Assembly (NCBI RefSeq): GCF_004614185.1
Contig: NZ_SPVF01000257.1
Location: 1 to 56,577 of the forward strand
Reading direction: 5' to 3'
Length of the DNA stretch: 56,577 bases
Source of the DNA: Zemynaea arenosa
Lineage (GTDB): Bacteria; Pseudomonadota; Gammaproteobacteria; Burkholderiales; Burkholderiaceae_D
In this document: one piece after another, positions 12,229 through 20,175 of the stretch
How the letters are laid out: each line of letters opens with the position of its first letter
Numbering within the stretch: position 1 is the stretch's first letter
The notes under the pieces: model-generated
The model's input: the letters and a program-made list of their open reading frames with translations, nothing else
Databases searched by the model: none
Told to the model about the DNA's origin: nothing
Translations under genes and position numbers: made by a program

Positions 12229-13284
12229 TTATAGCTTTGTCAGCTGGCGGTCGCGCCAGGCGCCCGGGTTTATGCCCGACCACTCCTTGAACGCATGCGT
12301 GAAGGCGCTCTGCTCCTGGTAGCCGAGCAGGAAGGCGATGTCCACCAGCGACAGGTTGGGCTGGCGCAGGTAGTCGACGGCCAGATCGTAGCGGGCGCGG
12401 TCCAGCACCTGCTGGAAGCTGGCGCCTTCGTCGGCCAGCTTGCGCTGCAGGGTGCGCGGCGAGAGGCTGAGCTCTTCCGCGATGCTGGCCAGTCGCACAC
12501 GGTCGTGCGCGAGGTTGCGGATGATGGCGGCGTAGACCTGCTCGGCGGTGCGCGGCTCGGCGGCGCTGGCGTGGGGGCTGGCGCTGGTTCGCTGGCGCAG
12601 CAGCTGCTCCGCGTGCTGCTGGAGCACGGGGTAGAGGCCGACATCCGCATTCGGCACCGGCCATTGGAGCAGCTGGGCGGGAAAGGTCACCGCGTCCGTC
12701 GTCGCCCCGAACTCTGGCAGCGTGCCGAAAATCCGCTCGTACTCGGCGCCGTCCGCATCCTGTTGATGGCGGAAGCGCAGGCGCGCGCCGGGCAGCTCCA
12801 TCCCGGCCAGCCACGTGCTGAAGACACGGATGCCCGCGAACACGCTTTCGGCCAGATGGCGCGGGCCGTCTGGATAGTTGGTCACCCATTCGTACTGCGC
12901 CACCGGGCCATCCAGGTGCAGCACTGAGCGGCCCAGGTCGTGGGCCAGCTCCTCGTAACGACGCGTTTGCTCGAATACCTGGCCGAAGTCGCGGCAGGAC
13001 AGCAGGATCAGGCCATAGACGCTGTAGGTACCCAGCTTGACGCGTTCTCCCACGTGCAGGCCGAAGTGCGGATCGTCCGTGACCTTGGCGGCGATGCCGA
13101 GCAGGCGAACGTAGTCCGCCGCGTTGAAGGAATCGGGCAGCGGGGCGAGCGCATCGTCCGGCAGCCCGGCAGCGCGGGCCAGGGTGCGGGCGTCGATGCC
13201 GCGCGCCTCGGCCGCCTCCAGCAGGGGCTGGAGATAGCTGCCGGTGACGCGGCGGGTGTCATGTTTGAGCAATTCAAGTGGCAT
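12229..13284 (-). CDS. AraC-family transcriptional regulator (OruR/ArgR-like architecture)
   Basis: 351 residues. An N-terminal Arabinose_bd-type sensor domain (about 20-210, with FNAADYVRLLGIAAKVTDDPHFGLHVGE) precedes a C-terminal AraC double helix-turn-helix (about 255-345), whose second motif LSLVDIAFLLGYQEQSAFTHAFKEWSGINP is a textbook match. It is divergent from the AGPS-like/glpD/kinase operon with 69 bases between starts, so it is the likely regulator of that operon. The inducer cannot be read from the sequence. Confidence 0.88.
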   Translation of the reverse strand: MPLELLKHDTRRVTGSYLQPLLEAAEARGIDARTLARAAGLPDDALAPLPDSFNAADYVRLLGIAAKVTDDPHFGLHVGERVKLGTYSVYGLILLSCRDFGQVFEQTRRYEELAHDLGRSVLHLDGPVAQYEWVTNYPDGPRHLAESVFAGIRVFSTWLAGMELPGARLRFRHQQDADGAEYERIFGTLPEFGATTDAVTFPAQLLQWPVPNADVGLYPVLQQHAEQLLRQRTSASPHASAAEPRTAEQVYAAIIRNLAHDRVRLASIAEELSLSPRTLQRKLADEGASFQQVLDRARYDLAVDYLRQPNLSLVDIAFLLGYQEQSAFTHAFKEWSGINPGAWRDRQLTKL

Positions 13285-13353
13285 GAAAGAGCAAGACCGG
13301 ATGGCGCGCGTGAACGTAACCTGCTGTGATCAAAAGTATAGCGGGAATTGGGT

Positions 13354-14949
13354 ATGCGGCGATGGAATGGCTGGGGTGACTCGGCGGTGGAATACGGTCT
13401 GCACGCGGACGCGCTGGCGTTCCTGCGCGCGCGCGTCGGCGAGGGTGCGCGGGTGGAGGATGCAGGTTTCGAGGCCGTCTGTGCGGCAGCGCCGCCATCG
13501 CGCCTGCCGTCGTTTGGTTCCGTGGACCGCACGCCGCAAACCCGTGTGCTCAATGCGCTCGGCCAGAGCCTGCCGGACTGGCTGCGCCTGCGCTATGGCG
13601 ACATCGGCCCGGTGCCGGATGGCGTGGCTTTCCCGGAGAGCGATGGGGAGGTGCGGGTGCTGCTGGACTTTGCGCGGTCGGTTGACGCCATCGTCATTCC
13701 GCACGGGGGCGGGACCAGCGTGGCGGGGCACCTGGCCGTGCCTGCGGGGGAACGGCCGGTCCTGTCGATCAACCTCACGCGGATGCGCGCCTTGTTGAAT
13801 CTCGACCGGCAGTCGCAGCTCGCGACATTCGGCGCGGGCGTGTACGGGCCGGACCTGGAAGCGCAGCTGCGAGCGCACGGCTACACGCTGGGCCATTTTC
13901 CTCAGTCGTTTGAGTATTCGACGCTGGGCGGGTGGATCGTCACGCGGTCCTCGGGCCAGCAATCGCTCAGGTATGGGCGGATCGAGCAGATGTATGCGGG
14001 CGGCCGCGTACAGACACCGCGCGGGGCGCTCGCCATCCCCACATTCCCCGCGTCGGCAGCGGGGACGGACTTGCGCGAGCTGGTGCTCGGGTCGGAGGGC
14101 CGCATCGGTATCCTCACCGAGGCGACGGTACGCGTCTCGCGGCTGCCGGAGCGGGAGGCGTTCCACGCCGTGTTCTTTCCCAACTGGGACGCAGCCGAGG
14201 CGGCGGTGCGTGAGCTGGCGCAGGCACGCCTGCCACTGTCGATGCTGCGCCTCTCGAACGCGCTGGAGACGGTGACCATGCTCACGCTGGCCGGGCACGC
14301 ACGCCTCATCGGTCTGCTGGAGCGATACCTGGTCCTGCGCGGCTGCGGCGAGGGCAAATGCATGCTGATGTTCGGCTTCAGCGGCACGCATTCCGACTAT
14401 CGGCATGCCGTCCGCGCGGCCCTGCGCATCTCGCGCGCGCGCGGCGGCGTTCATGTCGGCACCAGGATGGGCGAGAAGTGGAAGCAGAACCGCTTCCGTA
14501 CTGTCTACCTGCGCAACGCGGCATGGGAGCAAGGCTATGCCATTGACACGGTGGAGACGGCGGTCGACTGGCCGCGCGTGAAACCAATGATGCAGGCGGT
14601 CGAGCAGGCGGCTGTGGCGGCCTTCGCCCAGTACGGTGAACGCGTACACACGTACACGCACCTGTCGCACCTTTACGCGCAAGGGGCCAGCGTGTACACG
14701 ACCTTCGTTTTCCGGCTCGCGGGCCGGTACGAGGTCGATCTTGCGCGCTGGCGGACTTTGAAGGCGGCGGTGTCGCAGGCGATCGTTGCGCAGGGCGGCA
14801 CCATCAGCCACCAGCATGGCGTCGGCAGCGACCATGCACCGTACCTCGCGGCCGAGAAGGGCGAGGCGGGCGTGGCGGCGCTGCGCGCCCTGTTCGCGCA
14901 CTTCGACCCGGATGGACGCATGAATCCCGGGAAGCTGGTGCAGCCATGA
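13354..14949 (+). CDS. Alkyldihydroxyacetonephosphate-synthase-like FAD-binding protein
   Basis: 531 residues of the VAO/PCMH flavoprotein fold. The FAD-binding loop IVIPHGGGTSVAGHL lies at about 110-125, a YSTLGGWIVTRSSGQQS segment follows, and the C-terminal half carries the AGPS-type THLSHLYAQGASVYTTFVF and HQHGVGSDHAPYL motifs. In eukaryotic AGPS, which swaps the acyl chain of acyl-DHAP for an alkyl chain, the corresponding loop has three consecutive His; here it reads His-Gln-His. ATG 13354 follows GGGAATTGGGT; a TTG two codons earlier is less likely. It overlaps glpD by ATGA, tying it to glycerol-phosphate chemistry. Exact reaction unproven. Confidence 0.82.
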   Translation: MRRWNGWGDSAVEYGLHADALAFLRARVGEGARVEDAGFEAVCAAAPPSRLPSFGSVDRTPQTRVLNALGQSLPDWLRLRYGDIGPVPDGVAFPESDGEVRVLLDFARSVDAIVIPHGGGTSVAGHLAVPAGERPVLSINLTRMRALLNLDRQSQLATFGAGVYGPDLEAQLRAHGYTLGHFPQSFEYSTLGGWIVTRSSGQQSLRYGRIEQMYAGGRVQTPRGALAIPTFPASAAGTDLRELVLGSEGRIGILTEATVRVSRLPEREAFHAVFFPNWDAAEAAVRELAQARLPLSMLRLSNALETVTMLTLAGHARLIGLLERYLVLRGCGEGKCMLMFGFSGTHSDYRHAVRAALRISRARGGVHVGTRMGEKWKQNRFRTVYLRNAAWEQGYAIDTVETAVDWPRVKPMMQAVEQAAVAAFAQYGERVHTYTHLSHLYAQGASVYTTFVFRLAGRYEVDLARWRTLKAAVSQAIVAQGGTISHQHGVGSDHAPYLAAEKGEAGVAALRALFAHFDPDGRMNPGKLVQP

Positions 14950-16535
14950 CTGCGCTCTGGCACGCCGGATGGCGCGAGCGTTTGCCTGAGCTGTTCGGGC
15001 AGGAGTGGGATGTTCTCGTCATCGGCGGCGGCATCACGGGGGCGGGTACCCTGCTGGAGGCGGCGCGGCGAGGCTTGAAGGCGCTGCTGGTGGAACAGCG
15101 CGACTTTGCGTGGGGGACGTCTTCTCGTTCATCGAAGCTGGTGCACGGCGGCTTGCGCTACCTGAAGGAGGGGCGCATTGCGCTGACCCGCGAATCGGTG
15201 CACGAGCGCGAACGGCTGTTGCGCGAGGCCCCGGGCTTGGTCGAGCGGCAAAGCTTTGCGTTTGCGGACTATGCGAACCACAAGCCTGGCCGGCATTCTT
15301 TCCTGCTCGGCCTCACTGTGTACGACATGCTGGCCGGGCACCGTGAGCGGCACTATTTGCCGCCGGATGAATTCCTGATGCTGGCGCCGAACATCTCGCA
15401 GGACCGGCTCGAAGGTGGCATCAAGTACACGGATGCGAAGACGGACGATGCGCGGCTGGTGCTGCGCGTACTGCAGGAGGCGCTGGCGGCAGGTGGTGTG
15501 GCCGTCAACTATGCGGGTGCCAAATCGCTGCTGCGCGACGCGGACGGGCGCGTAGCCGGGGCCGTGATTGCCGATGCGCCGAGTGGTTCTTCATACGAGG
15601 TCCGGGCACGTGTGGTCGTCAACGCCACCGGCGCCTGGGCCGATGGCCTGCGCGGCCAGGCTGGCGCCGAGCGCAAACTACGGCCCCTGCGCGGCAGCCA
15701 CCTGGTCCTGCCCGCATGGCGCTTGCCGCTCGCGCAGGCCGTGAGCCTCATGCATCCGCTGGATGGCCGCCCCGTATTCGCGTTCCCGTGGGAGGGCGTC
15801 ACGCTGGTCGGTACGACGGATGTGGACCATGCCGAAGACCTGGTGCAGGAAGCGGCCATCACCAAGGGCGAATTCGACTATCTCATGGAGGCGCTGGTCT
15901 TCCAGTTCCCTCAGTTGGGCCTCACGCCGCACGACGTCATCGCCACCTACGCCGGAGTCCGTCCCGTGATCGACAGCGGCCAGTCCGATCCCTCCAAGGA
16001 GCCGCGCGAGCACGCAGTGTGGACGGACCACGGCATGGTCACAGTCACCGGCGGCAAGCTGACTACCTTCCGCGTCATCGCACTCGATACCTTGAAGGCT
16101 GTGGCGGCGCTGCTGCCTGATTGGTCCGCGCCGATGGATGCACGGCCGGTGTTTGCGCCTCCGCCCATGCCCGACGCGCGGCGCCTGCCCGCCACCTGGG
16201 CCGCACGCTTGCAGGGGCGGTATGGCACGCACGCGGCGCAGGTGCTCGAACTCGGCGGATATGACCTCTACGAGCGTATCCCCGGTACCGAAACACTGTG
16301 GGCCGAACTGGCCTGGTGCGCGCGTGCCGAAGCGGTGGCCCATCTTGAAGACCTGGTGCTGCGCCGGACCCGTCTCGGCCTGCAGCTTCGGCTGGGCGGC
16401 ATTGATCATCTGCCGCGCATCCGCCAACTGTGCCAGTCCGCGCTGGGCTGGACCGACGAACGCTGGGATGCGGAAGTGACCGCGTATCTGGCATTATGGA
16501 ACGCTCACTACGCCCTGCCACGGGAATATGCCTGA
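14946..16535 (+). CDS. glpD: FAD-dependent glycerol-3-phosphate dehydrogenase
   Basis: 529 residues, DAO superfamily, close in length to GlpD. It oxidises sn-glycerol 3-phosphate to dihydroxyacetone phosphate at the membrane, passing electrons to quinone. N-terminal FAD site [19 protein letters not shown] (about 25-43), [37 protein letters not shown] and the C-terminal GGKLTTFR are all GlpD hallmarks. It overlaps the AGPS-like gene (4 bases) and the kinase gene (8 bases), so all three are translationally coupled. This may be a paralogue for a special substrate rather than the main catabolic GlpD. Confidence 0.92.
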   Translation: MTALWHAGWRERLPELFGQEWDVLVIGGGITGAGTLLEAARRGLKALLVEQRDFAWGTSSRSSKLVHGGLRYLKEGRIALTRESVHERERLLREAPGLVERQSFAFADYANHKPGRHSFLLGLTVYDMLAGHRERHYLPPDEFLMLAPNISQDRLEGGIKYTDAKTDDARLVLRVLQEALAAGGVAVNYAGAKSLLRDADGRVAGAVIADAPSGSSYEVRARVVVNATGAWADGLRGQAGAERKLRPLRGSHLVLPAWRLPLAQAVSLMHPLDGRPVFAFPWEGVTLVGTTDVDHAEDLVQEAAITKGEFDYLMEALVFQFPQLGLTPHDVIATYAGVRPVIDSGQSDPSKEPREHAVWTDHGMVTVTGGKLTTFRVIALDTLKAVAALLPDWSAPMDARPVFAPPPMPDARRLPATWAARLQGRYGTHAAQVLELGGYDLYERIPGTETLWAELAWCARAEAVAHLEDLVLRRTRLGLQLRLGGIDHLPRIRQLCQSALGWTDERWDAEVTAYLALWNAHYALPREYA

Positions 16536-18087
16536 CCACATCCTCGCCATCGACAACGGCACCCAGTCCGTCCGCGCCATCCTGTTCGACCTGGATGGGA
16601 ACATCGTCGCCAAATCGCAGATCCATTTGCAGCCGTACTTTTCGACGCACCCCGGGTGGGCGGAGCATGATGCCGATGGATACTGGGGGGCAGTATGCGA
16701 GGCCTGCCGCGCGCTGTGGCAGCAGCCGGGCGCCGTGCCAGCGAACGTGCGCGGTGTGGCCGTCACCACGCAGCGCGGCACGGTGGTCAATGTGGACAAG
16801 GATGGCGTGCCGCTGCGGCCCGCGATCACGTGGCTGGACCAGCGGCGCGTCGAGACCATCCCGCGCATCGGGCCATTGTGGACTGCGGCTTTTCGCTTGG
16901 CCCGCGTGCACGACACCATCACGTACTTTCAGCGCGAGGCGGAGATCAACTGGCTGCATGTGCACCAGCGGGACGTGTGGAATCGCACGCACAAGTATCT
17001 TCTGCTGTCCGGGTACCTGAATTTCAAGATGACGGGGCGGTATGTGGATTCGACAGGGTCACAGGTGGCCTATATCCCGTTCGACTACAAGCGGCAGGCG
17101 TGGGCTTCGAAACGGGACTGGAAGTGGCAGGCGCTGAAGGTCGAGGAGCACATGCTGCCGGAGCTGGTAGAACCGGGGACGGTCATCGGCCAGGTCGAGG
17201 CACACATCGAACAGGCGACGGGCATTCCCGTCGGCACGCCGATCATCGCCGCTGCTGCGGACAAAGCCTGCGAGGTGATTGGTGCGGGATGCCAGCAGCC
17301 GCACATCGGCTGTCTGTCTTACGGCACCACCGCAACCATCAACACGACGACCACCAAGTATGTCGAGGTGACGCCGTTCCTGCCGCCTTACCCCGCTGCG
17401 ATCCCGGGAGCGTACAGCACCGAGGTGCAGATCCCGCGCGGGTACTGGATGGTCAACTGGTTCAAGAACGAGTTCGGGCACCACGAACAGGCGCTGGCCG
17501 CGGAGCGTGGGGTGGCGCCGGAGGTACTGTTCGATGAACTGGTCAATGCGGTGCCGCCTGGCTCTATGGGTTTGATGCTGCAGCCGTATTGGAGTCCCGG
17601 CATCCGCGTGCCGGGGCCGGAGGCGAAGGGCGCCATCATCGGCTTCGGCGACGTGCACACGCGGGCGCACGTGTACCGCGCGATCCTGGAAGGCTTGGCG
17701 TACGCGCTGAGGGAAGGGAAGGAGCGCACTGAGAAGCGCTCGGGCGTACCGATCACGGAGCTGCGCATCTCGGGTGGCGGGTCGCAGAGCGACGCGGCCA
17801 TGCAGCTTACCGCCGACATCTTTGGCTTGCCGACGGCGCGGCCGCATATCTACGAGACCTCCGGCCTCGGCGCCGCCATCGACGCCGCTGTCGGTCTGAA
17901 GATGTACCCCGACTTCAGCGCCGCCATCCAAGGCATGACCCGCATCGGCCGCGTCTTCGAGCCGATCGCCGCGAACCACGCCACCTACGACCGCCTGTAC
18001 CACAAGGTCTACCGCGGTATGTACCGCCAGCTGCAGCCCCTCTACGCGCAGATCGCGGAGATCACGGGGTATCCGAAGCGGGGCTAG
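16528..18087 (+). CDS. FGGY-family carbohydrate/polyol kinase
   Basis: 519 residues with the two ASKHA lobes of FGGY kinases. The phosphate-1 motif [16 protein letters not shown] opens the protein, TWLDQR and a central [11 protein letters not shown] segment follow, and the late [22 protein letters not shown] is the FGGY C-terminal signature. It is not a clear GlpK match: the glycerol kinase THWEVDP-type segment is absent. With GlpD and the AGPS-like protein it may phosphorylate glycerol or an alkyl-glycerol-like polyol; this is inferred from the operon only. Confidence 0.85.
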   Translation: MPDHILAIDNGTQSVRAILFDLDGNIVAKSQIHLQPYFSTHPGWAEHDADGYWGAVCEACRALWQQPGAVPANVRGVAVTTQRGTVVNVDKDGVPLRPAITWLDQRRVETIPRIGPLWTAAFRLARVHDTITYFQREAEINWLHVHQRDVWNRTHKYLLLSGYLNFKMTGRYVDSTGSQVAYIPFDYKRQAWASKRDWKWQALKVEEHMLPELVEPGTVIGQVEAHIEQATGIPVGTPIIAAAADKACEVIGAGCQQPHIGCLSYGTTATINTTTTKYVEVTPFLPPYPAAIPGAYSTEVQIPRGYWMVNWFKNEFGHHEQALAAERGVAPEVLFDELVNAVPPGSMGLMLQPYWSPGIRVPGPEAKGAIIGFGDVHTRAHVYRAILEGLAYALREGKERTEKRSGVPITELRISGGGSQSDAAMQLTADIFGLPTARPHIYETSGLGAAIDAAVGLKMYPDFSAAIQGMTRIGRVFEPIAANHATYDRLYHKVYRGMYRQLQPLYAQIAEITGYPKRG

Positions 18088-18357
18088 TCAGAGGTTGGTC
18101 TGGAAGTTTGGCGCAGTCGAAATGAGCTTCGCCCCGCAGCTGGTCAAGTCGCCTTCAAAGGCGACTGCCTTGCCGTTGATGCGGTGGTGCTCCGAGCCTG
18201 TCGCAATTTTGCAGCCGCTGTGTCCTGGAAGCGGGCAGCTGCATGTGTCGCCGACACATGCGACAGGAATCCCCGCTACTTTGAAGTGCCCCGCGTCTGC
18301 CGAAATCACCTTGCCTCCATGGGAGGTCGGGTCGCCCAGTCTGATGACTTTGCGCAT
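18088..18357 (-). CDS. PAAR-domain spike-tip protein
   Basis: 89 residues, one PAAR domain filling the whole protein: GDPTSHGGKV near the start, three repeats rich in Gly, Cys and His (CVGDTCSCPLPGH, ATGSEHHRINGKAVAFEGD) and SCGAKLIS at the end. PAAR proteins form the zinc-stabilised cone on top of the VgrG trimer in the type VI secretion spike. GAGGAG precedes the ATG. Last gene of the island; its stop abuts the convergent FGGY kinase stop with no gap. Confidence 0.93.
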   Translation of the reverse strand: MRKVIRLGDPTSHGGKVISADAGHFKVAGIPVACVGDTCSCPLPGHSGCKIATGSEHHRINGKAVAFEGDLTSCGAKLISTAPNFQTNL

Positions 18358-18402
18358 GCGCTTTCTCCTCAGGTTGCAATTTTCTTGTCAGCGCGTGACC
18401 GC

Positions 18403-20034
18403 TTAATGGGTCGACTCAGCGTAATTTGCCGGGTCGATGGCCATCGATTTGATACTGCGGAACACGTCACCGCCTCGTGCGTGTTCCTGGGACTTGCGCT
18501 TCTCTTCCGAGGGCGGGCTTATGAAAACAAGGCTGGCCTCGTGCGGATCGCGTAAGTTGATCGCAAGGCTCGGACCGCCGGCGCGGTAGCTGCCCATGAC
18601 GCCAATCGCCATCTCCATAAACAGGGTGGCGGCGCCAGTATTGCCCAAGCGGCGGTCGATATTGATGAATTGGTCTAGCTTGCCGCTGTCGATCTCAGGA
18701 CCACCCTGTGCGGCGTACTCGTGCAGCACGCGTTCGAGTGCAATCAACTGCTCGGTTTGGTTGTTGGTGGCGGCGATGACCCGCGCTGGGCCCTTCGCGC
18801 GTTCACCTTCCGGCAGGGTATGGAGCGCTTCTTGTAATCCTTTAAATAGCGCCTTTTCGCGGGCATCGCGTCGGGCGAGCGGCTTGCCGTGTTCGTCGGT
18901 CATCTTGATGAACACGGGCCGATGGACGAAACCCAGCGTGGGCAGCTTGTCGAAATCAGCCAGTTGGGTTTTGCTCCAGGGAACGGGGAACCAGGGCGTT
19001 GATTTCCAGTCCAGCGGTGGCAAATGCTTGGCTTTGAATTCCCGGTCCAAAAAGCTGGTCGGTCCGGTCCCCCGGATGTCTGGACGCACGGCGAATTTGG
19101 CGGCGAAGTCCAGCCATTCGGCGACCGTGACGGTGCGTTCGGTCCGCCATGCGGGTTCCTTCGGCCTCGGTACTGTCTTCTTCAAGTCCAAGTATCCCAG
19201 ATACAGTCGGCGCGCTACCCCATCGCGATTCAGCACCTCCACGCCGAGGCGCAAGTCATCGATATCGTCATAAGCGAAGGGCCGGACAGGATCTACCCTT
19301 TCGCGCCGGGCCAGTACCAATAGGGCCGAGGAGTCTGGCATTTCTGGGACGTAGTAGCCGGTCTTGACGAGGGGCGGTGATCCAGATGCCTGTGACAGTT
19401 CTCGTAGGGCTAGGTCGTCATCCGAGTTCAACACGACATACGGGATGTCTGGATGAGTGTCGAAAAAATCGAATACATCTTCGAGGATTCGGTCCGGCCG
19501 CTCCGCAAATCGACGCGGACCAGCCACGAACAGGAGACTTGCCATGCCAGACGACACGGCCGAGTTCGCCAAACCCATGTCAGGCGACTGTGGCCCATCC
19601 TGATCATCACTCATACTTGGTGGCCTGGCATTGAATACCGGAACCCCCCACTCCGATAGCGTGTATGCCGCTCCATTTTCCAAGGTGTCGCCACTGCGAC
19701 TGCCACTTGTGCCGAGCTTGTCGTTGTTCAACCAAGGATATTTTTTCGGATCCTGTTCTCGAATCGATGTGTAGGGTGTGGCGGTTTGCAGAACATCCCA
19801 CAACTTTCCCTGCCTGTACTTGTCCAGCGTGACTCCTAGGCTGATGACCTCCAATACGTATTCACGGCGGCCATTTTCAGTGTGTGCTAGCGACCGCTGC
19901 AACCGCATCGCCTCTGCGGCAGCAGCAGCCTGCGCCTGCCTCGTACTGGTCTCGCGGGCGGCCAGCAGCCAACGTCCGCCAAGTAGCGCTCCAATCCCTA
20001 ATGCGACCGCAAAGAACCACCACACTTTGTTCAT
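18403..20034 (-). CDS. tla3: Type VI lipase adaptor, Tla3-like (DUF2875)
   Basis: 543 residues from ATG 20034, chosen for its well-placed GGAGA and because a membrane helix (KVWWFFAVALGIGALLGGRWLL) starts at once. The rest is soluble, with the DUF2875 pattern: SEWGVPVFNARPPS, FFDTHPDIPYVVLNSDDDLALRE, WLDFAAKFAVRPDIRGTGPTSFLDREFKA. Tla3 proteins are adaptors that help load the Tle3 lipase on its VgrG, and this gene directly follows tle3, as in Pseudomonas. The reading frame stays open upstream to an ATG at 20175 that overlaps the tle3 stop (ATGA), which would give a 590-residue form. Confidence 0.85.
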   Translation of the reverse strand: MNKVWWFFAVALGIGALLGGRWLLAARETSTRQAQAAAAAEAMRLQRSLAHTENGRREYVLEVISLGVTLDKYRQGKLWDVLQTATPYTSIREQDPKKYPWLNNDKLGTSGSRSGDTLENGAAYTLSEWGVPVFNARPPSMSDDQDGPQSPDMGLANSAVSSGMASLLFVAGPRRFAERPDRILEDVFDFFDTHPDIPYVVLNSDDDLALRELSQASGSPPLVKTGYYVPEMPDSSALLVLARRERVDPVRPFAYDDIDDLRLGVEVLNRDGVARRLYLGYLDLKKTVPRPKEPAWRTERTVTVAEWLDFAAKFAVRPDIRGTGPTSFLDREFKAKHLPPLDWKSTPWFPVPWSKTQLADFDKLPTLGFVHRPVFIKMTDEHGKPLARRDAREKALFKGLQEALHTLPEGERAKGPARVIAATNNQTEQLIALERVLHEYAAQGGPEIDSGKLDQFINIDRRLGNTGAATLFMEMAIGVMGSYRAGGPSLAINLRDPHEASLVFISPPSEEKRKSQEHARGGDVFRSIKSMAIDPANYAESTH

Positions 20035-20175
20035 GCTCGTCTCCGGTTGGTTGTGTGCCGCCAATCCATCGCGTGCGAAGGCAATGAAAGAAGCAAATGC
20101 GAGAACTAGTGCGAGAGCAATTCTGTGAATTCTTGGTCTACCATTGCCATGCCGCGTTTTTCTGTTGATATTCAT
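20035..20175 (-). other. In-frame 47-codon signal-peptide-like leader between tle3 and tla3
   Basis: From ATG 20175, overlapping the tle3 stop, 47 codons run in frame into tla3. They encode a basic N-region, a hydrophobic core (IALALVLAFASFIAFA) and a plausible cleavage site (GLAA). This sits in a place where the periplasmic immunity gene tli3 can lie in related loci. It could be a remnant of a deleted tli3 fused to tla3, or an N-terminal extension of Tla3. The sequence alone cannot decide. Confidence 0.5.
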
